DNA from: Rhizobium sp. Q54
GTDB taxonomy: Bacteria; Bacteroidota; Bacteroidia; Flavobacteriales; Flavobacteriaceae
Direction of reading: 5' to 3'
Assembly (NCBI GenBank): GCA_943324395.2
Contig: CALPLL020000003.1
Coordinates: forward strand, 1 to 23,460
Length of the DNA stretch: 23,460 nt
Of this stretch, positions 1-8,220 are shown piece after piece. A program made the translations under genes and the position numbers. Position 1 is the stretch's first letter; each line of letters starts with the position of its first letter. The notes under the pieces are model-generated. The model had not been told where the DNA came from. It did not search any database and saw nothing but the letters and a program-made list of their open reading frames with translations.

Positions 1-221
1 CTTCTGAATCAATAAATTCGGGTGTAATAAATGGCTTAATTAATGAAATTGAAGGTTTTATTTCTCAATACAAAGCGATTTATCCTAAATTTATTATAAT
101 TTTAACTGGTGGAGACACAGAATTTTTGGCTAAACGATTAAAAAATACCATATTTGCCAATTCAAATTTCCTTTTAGAGAGTTTGAACCAAACATTTCAA
201 CACAAAATCAAAAATGATTAA
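1..221 (+). CDS. coaX: Type III pantothenate kinase, C-terminal fragment (5' end outside window)
   Basis: This is the last 72 codons of a gene entering from the left edge, read in the frame that starts at base 3 and ends with TAA at 219-221. The tail contains LTGGDTEFLAKRL followed by a hydrophobic NSNFLLESLN segment, which matches the C-terminal end of type III (CoaX) pantothenate kinases of the ASKHA fold. The family phosphorylates pantothenate in the first step of coenzyme A synthesis, in the cytoplasm. The N-terminal ATP-binding part is not visible. The last 8 bases overlap the start of the next gene, so the two are probably co-transcribed and translationally coupled. The assignment rests on a short tail recognised from memory. 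Confidence 0.75.
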   Translation, partial: SESINSGVINGLINEIEGFISQYKAIYPKFIIILTGGDTEFLAKRLKNTIFANSNFLLESLNQTFQHKIKND

Positions 222-1473
222 AAAACTTATAGTACCCGCTTTTTTATTTTTTACTTTAATTTCATTTGCCCAACAGGGAACTTCTTCACCTTATTCTTTT
301 TATGGAATTGGCGATATAAAATTTAAAGGAACTGCAGAAAATCGAGCAATGGGAGGATTGACGATTTATTCTGATAGTATTCACTTGAATTTTCAAAATC
401 CAGCATCTTATACCAATTTAAAATTAACTACCTTTTCTCTTGGCGGGACCTATTTAACAACGGACTTAGCTACTAATTCTCAAAATGAAAAAGCCAGAAG
501 AACGGCAGTGGATTATTTAGCCGTAGGACTTCCTTTAGGAAAATTTGGAGTTGGTTTTGGTATAATGCCTTATTCATCAGTGGGCTACTATATTCAATCA
601 AGCATTCCTGCAACATCTACATACCCTCAACAAATTAAACAATTTTCAGGCACTGGAGGGTTAAATAAAGTGTTTTTTGGTGTTGGATATGCAGTGTCAA
701 AAAAATTAAGTGTAGGTATAGATTACAGTTATAATTTTGGAAAAATTGAAACTTATTCTTTACGATTTATAGAAGGGCTACAATATGGCTCAAGAGAAAA
801 AAATCTATCCGACATTACTGGAAGCACTTTAACTGCGGGTGTTAATTATAACACAGAAATTAATAAAAAACTTAATGGATTTGCAAGCTTAACGTTTTCA
901 ACAGATTCTAAATTAAGTTCAACAAACTCTAGAAATATCGGGACCATTCAATATTCTTCGTCAGGAGCTGAAATTCTTGTTCAGTCCTTAGAGGTTGATG
1001 TTGACAATACAAACATTACTTTACCTTCAAAATTTTCATTTGGTTTTGGGTTAGGACAAACCAAAAAATGGATGCTTGGAACGGAAATTACATTCCAAAA
1101 AAGCAGTAATATGGGGAACAGATTCAATGATATTAATAATGTAAATTTTGAAAATTCATTAAGATATTCACTAGGAGGGTTTTATATTCCAAACTATAAT
1201 TCCTTTTCAAAATATTATGAAAAAATTATTTATAGAGCTGGTTTAAGATATGAAAATACAGGACTTATAATTAATAAAACTGCAATAAAAGAATATGCTG
1301 CTACTGCTGGTTTAGGGTTGCCGCTAATTGGAGTATTTTCAAATATTAATATTGGTGTGGAATATGGACAAAGAGGAACTACTTCAGCTAATTTAGTTCA
1401 AGAGAATTATACTAATATCACCATTGGTCTTTCCCTTAACGATAAATGGTTTCAAAAAAGACGCTACTATTAG
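214..1473 (+). CDS. Outer-membrane beta-barrel protein, FadL/OmpP1-like (transport substrate unknown)
   Basis: A 419-residue exported protein. Residues 1-19 form a signal peptide (basic MIKK, hydrophobic core, ending SFA before QQ). The mature protein begins with the pattern SPYSFYGIGD, then NRAMGG and NPASY, seen in Bacteroidota outer-membrane proteins related to the FadL/OmpP1 group. The remainder alternates short amphipathic strands (for example LSVGIDYSYNFG, FSFGFGLG and ITIGLSLN near the end) with polar turns, as expected of a beta-barrel, and it ends in aromatic residues (RRYY). The start codon lies inside the last codons of coaX (8-base overlap). A lipid or hydrophobic-compound channel is the family's usual role, but the substrate cannot be read from the sequence, and a PorV-like or purely structural role is possible. 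Confidence 0.7.
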   Translation: MIKKLIVPAFLFFTLISFAQQGTSSPYSFYGIGDIKFKGTAENRAMGGLTIYSDSIHLNFQNPASYTNLKLTTFSLGGTYLTTDLATNSQNEKARRTAVDYLAVGLPLGKFGVGFGIMPYSSVGYYIQSSIPATSTYPQQIKQFSGTGGLNKVFFGVGYAVSKKLSVGIDYSYNFGKIETYSLRFIEGLQYGSREKNLSDITGSTLTAGVNYNTEINKKLNGFASLTFSTDSKLSSTNSRNIGTIQYSSSGAEILVQSLEVDVDNTNITLPSKFSFGFGLGQTKKWMLGTEITFQKSSNMGNRFNDINNVNFENSLRYSLGGFYIPNYNSFSKYYEKIIYRAGLRYENTGLIINKTAIKEYAATAGLGLPLIGVFSNINIGVEYGQRGTTSANLVQENYTNITIGLSLNDKWFQKRRYY

Positions 1474-1527
1474 AATTAATACTATTCTAATTTGAATTTT
1501 ATTTCAGATTTAAAATCGTCCTGAATT

Positions 1528-2082
1528 ATGACTTTCAATAAATTCAAAATCGGAAATTTTGGTCTTTTACTACTTATGGTAATAGCTCAATTATCTTGTG
1601 AAAGTAATTTTAAGGAAGTTCAAAAGCAAAATTTTTCTGAATTTGCTCCTAGTGGTGAAGCCGATGATTTCAATATGAAATATACAGATTCAGGTAGAAT
1701 AAAATCAATTTTGATAAGCCCTAAAATGCTAGATTATGCATCGGTTACTTACCCTTTTACCGAATTTCCAAAAGGGATAAACGTAACTTTATTTGATGTA
1801 AATAATAAAAAAACATTTGTTACTTCAAATTATGCAGTATCCTATAAAGTGCCCAACTTAATAGATTTGCAAGGAAATGTGAAAATTACAAATGAAATGG
1901 GACAGGTATTAGAAACTTCTCAATTGTATTTCGATCAAAAAAATGAGTGGTTTTATACTGAAAAAAAGTTTAAATTTACAGACCCGAAAGGAGTTTCCTA
2001 TGGTGAAGGAATTGATTTTAGCAAAGATTTTAAAATCGTAAATTCTCAAAGCATCACCGGAGAAATTGATCAGGCAAATTAA
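1528..2082 (+). CDS. lptC: LPS export periplasmic protein LptC-like lipoprotein
   Basis: A 184-residue protein with a hydrophobic N-terminus (residues about 10-20) followed by Cys24 in the context QLSC, suggesting a lipoprotein signal peptide, although the -3 Gln is not a classical lipobox residue. The body has the LptC/OstA beta-jellyroll pattern: NVTLFDVNNKKTFVTSNYA, a LQGNVKITNEMGQVLETSQLYFDQ stretch (split here: LQGNVKITNEMGQ, then LETSQLYFDQ) and ENWFYTEK-like repeats. LptC receives lipopolysaccharide from the LptBFG transporter and passes it to LptA across the periplasm. It lies 54 bases after the beta-barrel gene and 11 bases before a small membrane-protein gene, consistent with an envelope operon. 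The family call is fairly secure; membrane attachment through Cys24 is inference. Confidence 0.75.
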   Translation: MTFNKFKIGNFGLLLLMVIAQLSCESNFKEVQKQNFSEFAPSGEADDFNMKYTDSGRIKSILISPKMLDYASVTYPFTEFPKGINVTLFDVNNKKTFVTSNYAVSYKVPNLIDLQGNVKITNEMGQVLETSQLYFDQKNEWFYTEKKFKFTDPKGVSYGEGIDFSKDFKIVNSQSITGEIDQAN

Positions 2083-2093
2083 AAATTATTTAT

Positions 2094-2288
2094 ATGAATT
2101 ATTTAAAATATACCCAATACGTTTATCTTTTTGCAGCTGTATTTTTTATTTACAAAGCAATATCAGTTTGGAGCGCTGAAACCGACGAGCATTTTCTATT
2201 TTTAGGAATTGCTTTATTATCCGTTTTTATGTTTTTCTTTAGAAGAAAATTCGCTAAAAAATTCGAAGCAAGAAACAATTCAAAATAA
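2094..2288 (+). CDS. Small two-helix membrane protein, function unknown
   Basis: A 64-residue protein with two predicted transmembrane segments, about residues 8-27 (YVYLFAAVFFIYKAISVW) and 33-50 (HFLFLGIALLSVFMFFF), joined by a short acidic loop (AETDEH) and followed by a strongly basic tail (RRKFAKKFEARNNSK). The basic tail suggests both termini face the cytoplasm. It sits 11 bases after lptC and 3 bases before the CNNM/CorC-like gene, so it is almost certainly translated as part of this operon. I do not recognise a named family. Its position suggests a role linked to envelope assembly, but nothing in the sequence gives a specific function. Confidence 0.7.
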   Translation: MNYLKYTQYVYLFAAVFFIYKAISVWSAETDEHFLFLGIALLSVFMFFFRRKFAKKFEARNNSK

Positions 2289-2291
2289 TTT

Positions 2292-3551
2292 ATGGAAATC
2301 ACAATTATCATTATCTGTTTGATATTATGTGCGTTTTTCTCGGGAATGGAAATTGCCTTCATTTCTTCCAATAAAATATATCTTGAAATTGAAAAAAAAC
2401 AGGATAATTTTCTTTCTCAAATACTTTCTAAATTAACTGAAAAACCGTCTCAATTCATTGCTACAATGCTTATTGGAAATAATGTAGCATTGGTAGTTTA
2501 TAGTTTTTTCATGGGCGATCTCATAATGAGATGGTTTGTAACTTTAGGAATAGAATTCTCTAGCTTAGTAAATTTATTGATTCAAACGGTACTTTCAACT
2601 TTGATTGTTTTGATTACTTCTGAATTCCTTCCAAAAGTATTTTTCCAAATTTACGCCAATAGTTTTGTTAAGTTTTTCGCAATTCCTGCCTATTTTTTCT
2701 ACCTCGTTTTTTATGTGGTTTCTACATTTATTATGTGGATTTCAGACACCATTTTAAAACGCTTTTTTAAAACTGAAGGCGATTTTGTGCCTTTGTTTTT
2801 CAGTAAAATAGAGCTTGGAAATTATATTTCGGAGCAAATGAACCATTTTGAGGACCACGAAAATGTTGATTCTGAAATTCAAATTTTTCAAAATGCTTTA
2901 GAATTTTCAGCAGTAAAAGCTAGAGATATAATGACGCCAAGAACTGAAATATCAGGAGTTGATATCCTCGATTCTGTCGACGATTTAAAGGAAATGTTCA
3001 TTAAAACTGGCTATTCTAAAATCATGGTTTACCAAAATTCTTTGGATGATTGTATCGGATATGTTCACTCTTTCGAATTGTTTAAAAAACCTAAAACAAT
3101 AAAATCAATATTGATTCGAGTAGAATATGTCCCTGAAACTATTTTCATAAAAGAAGCTTTAGATTTGCTAATTAAAAAAAGAAAAAGTGTTGCCGTAGTT
3201 TTAGACGAATATGGAGGAACAGCTGGAATAATTACTATTGAAGATATTGTAGAAGAGCTTTTTGGTGAAATTGAAGACGAACACGATTCAGAAGAAATTA
3301 GAATTGAGCAAGAAATTGAAACAGGCGTTTTCCTATTTTCAGCAAGATTAGATGTAGATTATATCAATCAAACCTACAAACTTAATATTCCTGAAAGTGA
3401 TTCCTATGGAACTTTAGGCGGATTTATAGTAGATCATACCAAAGAAATTCCTCAAAAAGGAAATAAAATAAGTATTGGAAACTATAATTTTGTTATTGAA
3501 GAGGCTTCAAATAATAAAATCGAATTGGTTAAAATGTCTATAATTGACTAA
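2292..3551 (+). CDS. CNNM/CorC-type membrane protein (DUF21, two CBS domains, CorC_HlyC domain)
   Basis: A 419-residue protein with the full hemolysin-C/CorC architecture. Residues 1-150 hold the DUF21 (CNNM) membrane domain, with an N-terminal helix and the conserved FFSGMEIAF patch at about 15-23 and IGNNVALVV at 61-69. CBS domain 1 begins near MTPRTEI (214-220) and CBS domain 2 covers about 279-333, with VLDEYGGTAGIITIEDI at 303-319. A CorC_HlyC domain fills about 340-415 and includes YGTLGGFI. Family members are implicated in Mg2+ or Co2+ export or resistance, with CBS domains binding adenosine nucleotides; older hemolysin labels are historical. It starts 3 bases after the small membrane-protein gene. 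The ion handled cannot be told from sequence. Flavobacterial GldE is a related family member, but no gld neighbour is seen here. Confidence 0.85.
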   Translation: MEITIIIICLILCAFFSGMEIAFISSNKIYLEIEKKQDNFLSQILSKLTEKPSQFIATMLIGNNVALVVYSFFMGDLIMRWFVTLGIEFSSLVNLLIQTVLSTLIVLITSEFLPKVFFQIYANSFVKFFAIPAYFFYLVFYVVSTFIMWISDTILKRFFKTEGDFVPLFFSKIELGNYISEQMNHFEDHENVDSEIQIFQNALEFSAVKARDIMTPRTEISGVDILDSVDDLKEMFIKTGYSKIMVYQNSLDDCIGYVHSFELFKKPKTIKSILIRVEYVPETIFIKEALDLLIKKRKSVAVVLDEYGGTAGIITIEDIVEELFGEIEDEHDSEEIRIEQEIETGVFLFSARLDVDYINQTYKLNIPESDSYGTLGGFIVDHTKEIPQKGNKISIGNYNFVIEEASNNKIELVKMSIID

Positions 3552-3620
3552 TATTATAAAAAATAAGGTAATTTATTGCAAAATATAACTTTACAACTAT
3601 TATTATTAAATAGATAATTG

Positions 3621-3628
3621 TATTTTCG
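3621..3628 (+). promoter_or_regulatory. Possible -7 promoter box upstream of the PpiD-like gene
   Basis: TATTTTCG resembles the Bacteroidota -7 consensus TAnnTTTG with one mismatch, about 30 bases before the ATG at 3659, in the 107-base gap after the CNNM gene. No TTG or TTTG box is found at the expected 17-23 base spacing upstream, so the call is weak. The gap shows no terminator hairpin, so read-through from the upstream genes is also possible. Confidence 0.3.
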
Positions 3629-3658
3629 CAGACAGAATTTTAAATAACAAAATAAAAA

Positions 3659-5755
3659 ATGGCAGTTTTACAAAAAATCAGACAACGTTCACTTCTTCTT
3701 ATATTAGTAATAGGGTTTTGTTTATTAGCATTTATCATTGGCGATCTTTTTAATAATGGGGGTCTTTCAAGTTCTTCAAAAGATGTAGGAAGTATTAATG
3801 GAAAAGGAATTTCATTTGAAGATTTCAGAATAAAAGTTAGTAATGTAGAAAAAAGTGGGCAAGGAGCTACTTCAACTCAAGCTGCAAATAGAGTTTGGGA
3901 TCAGGAGGTTTCAATAGCTTTATTAACAGCTGAATTCGAAAAACTTGGAATCAGAGTTGGTGAAAACCACATTATGGAGATTTTTAAAGCGGATCAAAAT
4001 ATCGGTCAAAACCCAACGTTCTTAAATGCTGCCGGAAAATTTGATGTAGCAAAATTTAAAGAATTTTTTAAAGCAAATCCTGATCAAGCTCAGAATTTAA
4101 AAGATAGAGAAAAAGACGCAACTTTAAATGCAAAGTTTCAAATTTATAATTCTTTAATTAAAGCTGGAGTTTACACCACTGATAGTGAAGGAAAATTTAA
4201 ATACGGAATGGAAGCTAACAAAGTTAACTTTGATTATGTTTCAGTTTTATTCTCAACAATTAAAGATAGTAATGTAAAAATTTCTGACGAAGAAATTACA
4301 AACTACATGAAAACGAATGAGAAAAAATACAAAGCTGAAGAATCTCGTGAAATCCAATATGTTTTAATTGAAGATAAAGCATCTCCAGAAGATGAAAATG
4401 AAGTAAAAGCTTCTGTTAATGCATTACTATCTTCTAGAATTGTATACAATCAAGCAAGTGGAAAAAATGACACATTGCCTGGATTTAAAGGGGCGAAAGA
4501 CGCAATTGAATTTGTAAATGCTAATTCAGATAAGCCTTACGACTCAACTTATATAGCTAAAAAAGATTTGCCAGCTCAATTTTCCGATGCGTTATTTAAC
4601 TTGGCTCCAGGTGAAGTTTTTGGACCTTATATTAATAGTAATTATGTATGTCTTTCTAAATCTTTAGGAAGAAAAGCAGGTGCAAATGCAAAGGCTTCTC
4701 ATATCTTAATTAGTTATGAAGGTGCTCAAGTGCCTAACAAAAAGGAAAAGCGTACGAAAGAACAAGCGAAAGCAAAAGCTGAAATGTTATTTGCACAAGT
4801 TCAAGCAAATCCGTCTAGTTTTATGATGGTTGCCTTAATGAATTCTGATGATTCTTCTTCTCAACAAGGAGGTGATTTAGGTTATTTCGCTCAAGGGCAA
4901 ATGGTTAAACCGTTCAACGATTTCGTTTTCTCTAATCCTGTTGGAAAAATTGGATTGGTTGAAACTGATTTTGGTTTCCATATTATTAATGTAACAGATA
5001 AACAAGATGCTGTACGTTTAGCAACTATTGCACAAAAAATTGAGCCTTCTGAAGCTACTTCTGATAAAATTTACACTACTGCTGTAAAATTTGAAATGGA
5101 TGCTACTGAAGGTGATTTTGATAAAGTAGCTAAAGTTGCAAAACTTCAAACAAACCCTACCATTAAAGTAAAAGTAATGGACGAAAATTTCGGAATATTA
5201 GGAAACCAAAGACAAATTGTTCGTTGGGCTTTTGAAGGCGAAACTAAAATTGGAGATGTGAAAAGATTTGAAGTTCCTAATGTTGGAAATGTAATTGCAA
5301 AAGTAAAAGCAGTGTTTGAAGCTGGTTTAACTCCGATTGCAGATGCTAGACCAATGATTGAACCAATCTTAAAAAACAAGAAAAAAGCTGAAATGATCAA
5401 AGCTAAAATGAAAGGCGCTACTTTAGAAGCTATTGCTGCTGCAAATAAAACTCAGGTAAAACCAGCTATTGATGTAACTCTTGAAAACCCAACTTTACCA
5501 GGTGTTGGTCAAGAAGCAAAAGTGGTTGGAACAGCTTTCGCATTAAAAGGAGATAAAATTTCGGCACTAATAGATGGTAATTTAGGAGTTTATGTAGTGA
5601 AAACCAAAACGGTATTTACTGCTCCAGCTTTGAAAAACTATACTGATTATGTAGCAAAATTAAAATCTCAAAATGCTTCAGCTTCTGGAAGAATTATTCC
5701 AGCATTGAAAGTTGATGCTAAAATTGAAGATAACAGATCGCAATTTAACTATTAG
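3659..5755 (+). CDS. ppiD: PpiD/SurA-like periplasmic peptidyl-prolyl isomerase, membrane anchored
   Basis: A 698-residue protein with an N-terminal membrane anchor (residues about 11-30, LLLILVIGFCLLAFIIGDLF), then a SurA_N-type chaperone region (about 45-200), and a rotamase (parvulin, PPIC) domain at about 343-448, marked by KASHILI, QQGGDLGYFAQGQMVKPF (402-419) and GFHIINVTDK. A second SurA/PPIC-like region may occupy the Lys/Ala-rich C-terminal part. The family assists folding of exported and outer-membrane proteins at the periplasmic face of the inner membrane. The upstream beta-barrel, LptC-like and membrane genes fit that role. The rest of the chain is rich in Lys, Ala and Asp, typical of extended periplasmic chaperones. 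The gene ends at a strong terminator. The symbol is given by architecture; the Bacteroidota proteins are distant from E. coli PpiD. Confidence 0.85.
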   Translation: MAVLQKIRQRSLLLILVIGFCLLAFIIGDLFNNGGLSSSSKDVGSINGKGISFEDFRIKVSNVEKSGQGATSTQAANRVWDQEVSIALLTAEFEKLGIRVGENHIMEIFKADQNIGQNPTFLNAAGKFDVAKFKEFFKANPDQAQNLKDREKDATLNAKFQIYNSLIKAGVYTTDSEGKFKYGMEANKVNFDYVSVLFSTIKDSNVKISDEEITNYMKTNEKKYKAEESREIQYVLIEDKASPEDENEVKASVNALLSSRIVYNQASGKNDTLPGFKGAKDAIEFVNANSDKPYDSTYIAKKDLPAQFSDALFNLAPGEVFGPYINSNYVCLSKSLGRKAGANAKASHILISYEGAQVPNKKEKRTKEQAKAKAEMLFAQVQANPSSFMMVALMNSDDSSSQQGGDLGYFAQGQMVKPFNDFVFSNPVGKIGLVETDFGFHIINVTDKQDAVRLATIAQKIEPSEATSDKIYTTAVKFEMDATEGDFDKVAKVAKLQTNPTIKVKVMDENFGILGNQRQIVRWAFEGETKIGDVKRFEVPNVGNVIAKVKAVFEAGLTPIADARPMIEPILKNKKKAEMIKAKMKGATLEAIAAANKTQVKPAIDVTLENPTLPGVGQEAKVVGTAFALKGDKISALIDGNLGVYVVKTKTVFTAPALKNYTDYVAKLKSQNASASGRIIPALKVDAKIEDNRSQFNY

Positions 5756-5771
5756 AAATAGTTTACCTAAT

Positions 5772-5804
5772 AAAAAAACCCGTCAATTTATTGACGGGTT
5801 TTTT
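5772..5804. terminator. Bidirectional rho-independent terminator
   Basis: An 8-bp perfect stem CCCGTCAA (5779-5786) / TTGACGGG (5791-5798) with a TTTA loop is flanked by seven A residues on the left and six T residues on the right, so it can act on both strands. It lies between the convergent PpiD-like and GHMP kinase genes, 17 bases past the first stop and 18 bases before the stop of the second. Confidence 0.9.
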
Positions 5805-5821
5805 GTAATTAATACTCTTGG

Positions 5822-6733
5822 TTATAAAATCATATCTTTATAAGAAATAATAGTTTTGTAACCTATATTCTCAAAATATGACGTTGGGTTTTCCTTTGAA
5901 ACCGACATTACAAAATCGCCGCCCCAAGCGCCTAAACTCTTTACCGAACCCTCAAAATCAGGAAATAAACTCTCTTTTACCGTTGGAAGTTCAAGTATTT
6001 TACTCATTACTTTTTCGTGTTTGTCTAGCAAATCGCAAAATTTTTCCAATGAATTAGAATTTAAAACGGCAGTAGTAATTTCGTTTATTATTGCAAAATC
6101 AACATCCAAATTCTTCTGATTTTTATAATAATTTTCAATCGCCGTTTTGCTACTTTGCTTCTTATTTAAGTAAACAAAATAAATGCTATCCCTAAATTTA
6201 GGATTAAAATTTACTTTTTCAATTATAGGTAAACCATTTTCTAATTGGTATAAAACAGGGGTGTCATTTTGAGCACATGCAATATCATAACCACTTCCTC
6301 CAAAACTATTATTAAGCAATTTAAAAGCATCTATTTGTAACCATTGCGCAATATTGTTAATTAAGGTCGATGAGGTTCCTAAACCCCACAATTTTGGAAA
6401 TGTAAGTACTGTAGAAATTGAATAACCTAAAGAAGAATCTAAGAAACCGGAGTTTAATAAATAAGCTTCATGTAAAATCTTAATTAATGTGCCTCTTTGC
6501 GATGAAACGGGTGAAGTTTTAAAATTAATAATCTCGTTAAATGAAATAATTTCTTCAAACCAAATGCTATTATCAAAATCAAAACTTGTCCAATGAATTT
6601 GACCTAAGTCGCCCGAAGAAACATTTAAATATTGCCCAAATTTTGTTGGCAATGCCAAACTTTTTGCTCCGTCAAGAACTAAATATTCGCCTGTAATTAA
6701 TAGTTTCCCGTTACTGTAAAAAGTTTTTTTCAT
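5822..6733 (-). CDS. GHMP-family kinase of the GSGYDIA type, probably in the mevalonate pathway
   Basis: A 303-residue cytoplasmic kinase. An N-terminal KLLITGEYLVLDGAKSLALPT (split: KLLITGEYLV, DGAKSLALPT) matches the GHMP substrate-side motif. The ATP-binding motif 2 is GLGTSSTL at 117-124, followed by GGSGYDIACA at 145-154, the hallmark of the Bacteroidota GYDIA GHMP kinases. Motif 3 is represented by LGAWGGDF at 267-274, a departure from the common GAGGGG form. GHMP kinases phosphorylate small alcohols or phosphates with ATP; mevalonate and phosphomevalonate kinases belong here. It lies 26 bases downstream of the HMG-CoA reductase gene on the same strand, so it is probably in one operon and serves isoprenoid synthesis. 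The exact substrate cannot be set from sequence. Confidence 0.8.
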   Translation of the reverse strand: MKKTFYSNGKLLITGEYLVLDGAKSLALPTKFGQYLNVSSGDLGQIHWTSFDFDNSIWFEEIISFNEIINFKTSPVSSQRGTLIKILHEAYLLNSGFLDSSLGYSISTVLTFPKLWGLGTSSTLINNIAQWLQIDAFKLLNNSFGGSGYDIACAQNDTPVLYQLENGLPIIEKVNFNPKFRDSIYFVYLNKKQSSKTAIENYYKNQKNLDVDFAIINEITTAVLNSNSLEKFCDLLDKHEKVMSKILELPTVKESLFPDFEGSVKSLGAWGGDFVMSVSKENPTSYFENIGYKTIISYKDMIL

Positions 6734-6759
6734 TTTGTTATTGCAAGATAAGAAGCAAT

Positions 6760-8076
6760 CTATTTTCTTAATTTCTCAATATAATCAACAGCTGCCGAGT
6801 GAGAAACTACGGTATCTTTAAAGTGATTTTTTATTAAAACCCGTTCTTCATCAGTTACCTGAAATTGATTTAGTATATTGTTGAGGTGCATTTTCATATG
6901 TCCTTCTTGAATTCCAGTTGTTGTTAAGGAACGTAAAGCGGCAAAATTTTGAGCTAATCCGGCAACAGCAACTACTTCCATAAGTTCTTTTGCGGATGGT
7001 TTTTCTAACATTTCCAGTGATAATTTCACCATCGGATGAAGTGAAGTTAATCCACCTACCGTTCCCAAAGCTAATGGAATTTCTATCCAAAAACTGAAAA
7101 TTCCTTCATCAATTTTTGCGTGAGATAAACTAGAATAGCTTCCATTTCTAGCTGCATATGCATGAATTCCTGCTTCTACTGCGCGAAAATCATTTCCTGT
7201 TGCTAAAACAACAGCATCAACTCCGTTCATAATTCCTTTATTGTGAGTTACTGCTCTGAAAGGCTCTACCTCTGCAATTTGAACTGCTTGAACAAATTTT
7301 TCAGCGAAAACTTCAGGGTTCTCAATATTTTTATCTGCTAATTCTGCTACTAGACATGAAACTTCAGCTCGAACAATACAATTAGGAACATAATTCGACA
7401 AAATACTCATCACGACTTCAATATTTTTCTCAGTTTCAGAAAAATTACTATTGTTACTAGCTTCTTCTTTGAGTGTTTTTGCAAATTGTTCTAAGCACGA
7501 ATTAATAAAGTTGGCACCCATTGAATCTTTCGTTTCAAAAGTAGCGTGCAACTGATAGTAATTTGGAATTAGTTTGGTTTTATTTCTAAGTTCAATGGAC
7601 AGAATTCCACCGCCTCGTTTTTGCATATTTTTGGTTACGCTCTGGGTAGTTTCGTATAATTTAGGTTGTAATTCCTTGAAAAATCTTTCTAATTTTTCTA
7701 AATCACCATTATATATAAAATGAACTTGACCAATTTTTTCAGTATTTAAAACGGTCGCTTTGAATCCACCTCGGGTTGCCCAATATTTAGCCGATTTTGA
7801 AGCAGCGGCTACAACCGAACTTTCCTCAATAGCCATGGGAATAGTTTTATATTTTCCATTGATTAGAAAATTGGGAGCAACGCCCAAAGGCAAATAAAAA
7901 TTTGTGATCGTATTTTCAATGAAATCATCATGCAATTGTTGGATTTTCGAATCGGTATTCCAATATTTTTTTATAATAGAAATAGCTTCATTCGAATCAG
8001 AAAAATAGGTAGTTGCAATCCAATTTATCTTCTCTTCTTTTGACAATTTTGAAAATCCGGCAATGGCGTTATTCAT
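6760..8076 (-). CDS. mvaA: Hydroxymethylglutaryl-CoA reductase, class II
   Basis: A 438-residue enzyme that reduces HMG-CoA to mevalonate, or runs in reverse in degradative species. Class II features are present: ENTITNFYLPLGVAPNF at 54-70, the IPMAIEESSVVAAAS stretch with the likely catalytic Glu84, the HNKGIMNG segment with Lys280, the TGNDFRAVEAG segment with Asp296, the cofactor-binding GTVGG at 338-342 and the C-terminal catalytic His393 in EGH. These match the Glu, Lys, Asp and His catalytic set known from the Pseudomonas mevalonii enzyme. The family is often labelled degradative, but a GHMP kinase in the same operon argues for a biosynthetic role in isoprenoid production. The start ATG at 8076 lies just after a good -7 box. 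Confidence 0.95.
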   Translation of the reverse strand: MNNAIAGFSKLSKEEKINWIATTYFSDSNEAISIIKKYWNTDSKIQQLHDDFIENTITNFYLPLGVAPNFLINGKYKTIPMAIEESSVVAAASKSAKYWATRGGFKATVLNTEKIGQVHFIYNGDLEKLERFFKELQPKLYETTQSVTKNMQKRGGGILSIELRNKTKLIPNYYQLHATFETKDSMGANFINSCLEQFAKTLKEEASNNSNFSETEKNIEVVMSILSNYVPNCIVRAEVSCLVAELADKNIENPEVFAEKFVQAVQIAEVEPFRAVTHNKGIMNGVDAVVLATGNDFRAVEAGIHAYAARNGSYSSLSHAKIDEGIFSFWIEIPLALGTVGGLTSLHPMVKLSLEMLEKPSAKELMEVVAVAGLAQNFAALRSLTTTGIQEGHMKMHLNNILNQFQVTDEERVLIKNHFKDTVVSHSAAVDYIEKLRK

Positions 8077-8098
8077 CTGTGTAAATTATTAATTCATG

Positions 8099-8106
8099 CA
8101 AATATA
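8099..8106 (-). promoter_or_regulatory. Likely -7 promoter box for the mevalonate operon
   Basis: On the minus strand TATATTTG matches the Bacteroidota -7 consensus TAnnTTTG exactly and is followed by C. It lies 22 bases before the mvaA ATG, leaving a short leader. The -33 region holds only a T-rich TTTT (plus-strand 8126-8129, 19 bases away), so the upstream box is imperfect. Confidence 0.5.
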
Positions 8107-8220
8107 CATTTTCAACAATTCTAATAAAATAAGTAGCGTATGAAATTACATTTTATGAAAAAAAAGGTGGTAATTTCAGAAATTTTCACTAAAATTGAAT
8201 GTTTTTTAAAAATACTAATT

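Noticed and set aside
8140..8220. In-frame 27-codon extension upstream of the DPP4 gene, starting at ATG 8140
   Set aside because: It would put non-signal residues ahead of a good signal peptide. With the ATG at 8221 the catalytic Ser, Asp and His fall at 593, 668 and 700, as in P. gingivalis DPP4.
8077..8220. Promoter for the DPP4 gene in the divergent gap
   Set aside because: TACATTTT at 8147-8154 has one mismatch to TAnnTTTG, but no matching -33 box is found and several equally poor candidates exist, so no site is called.
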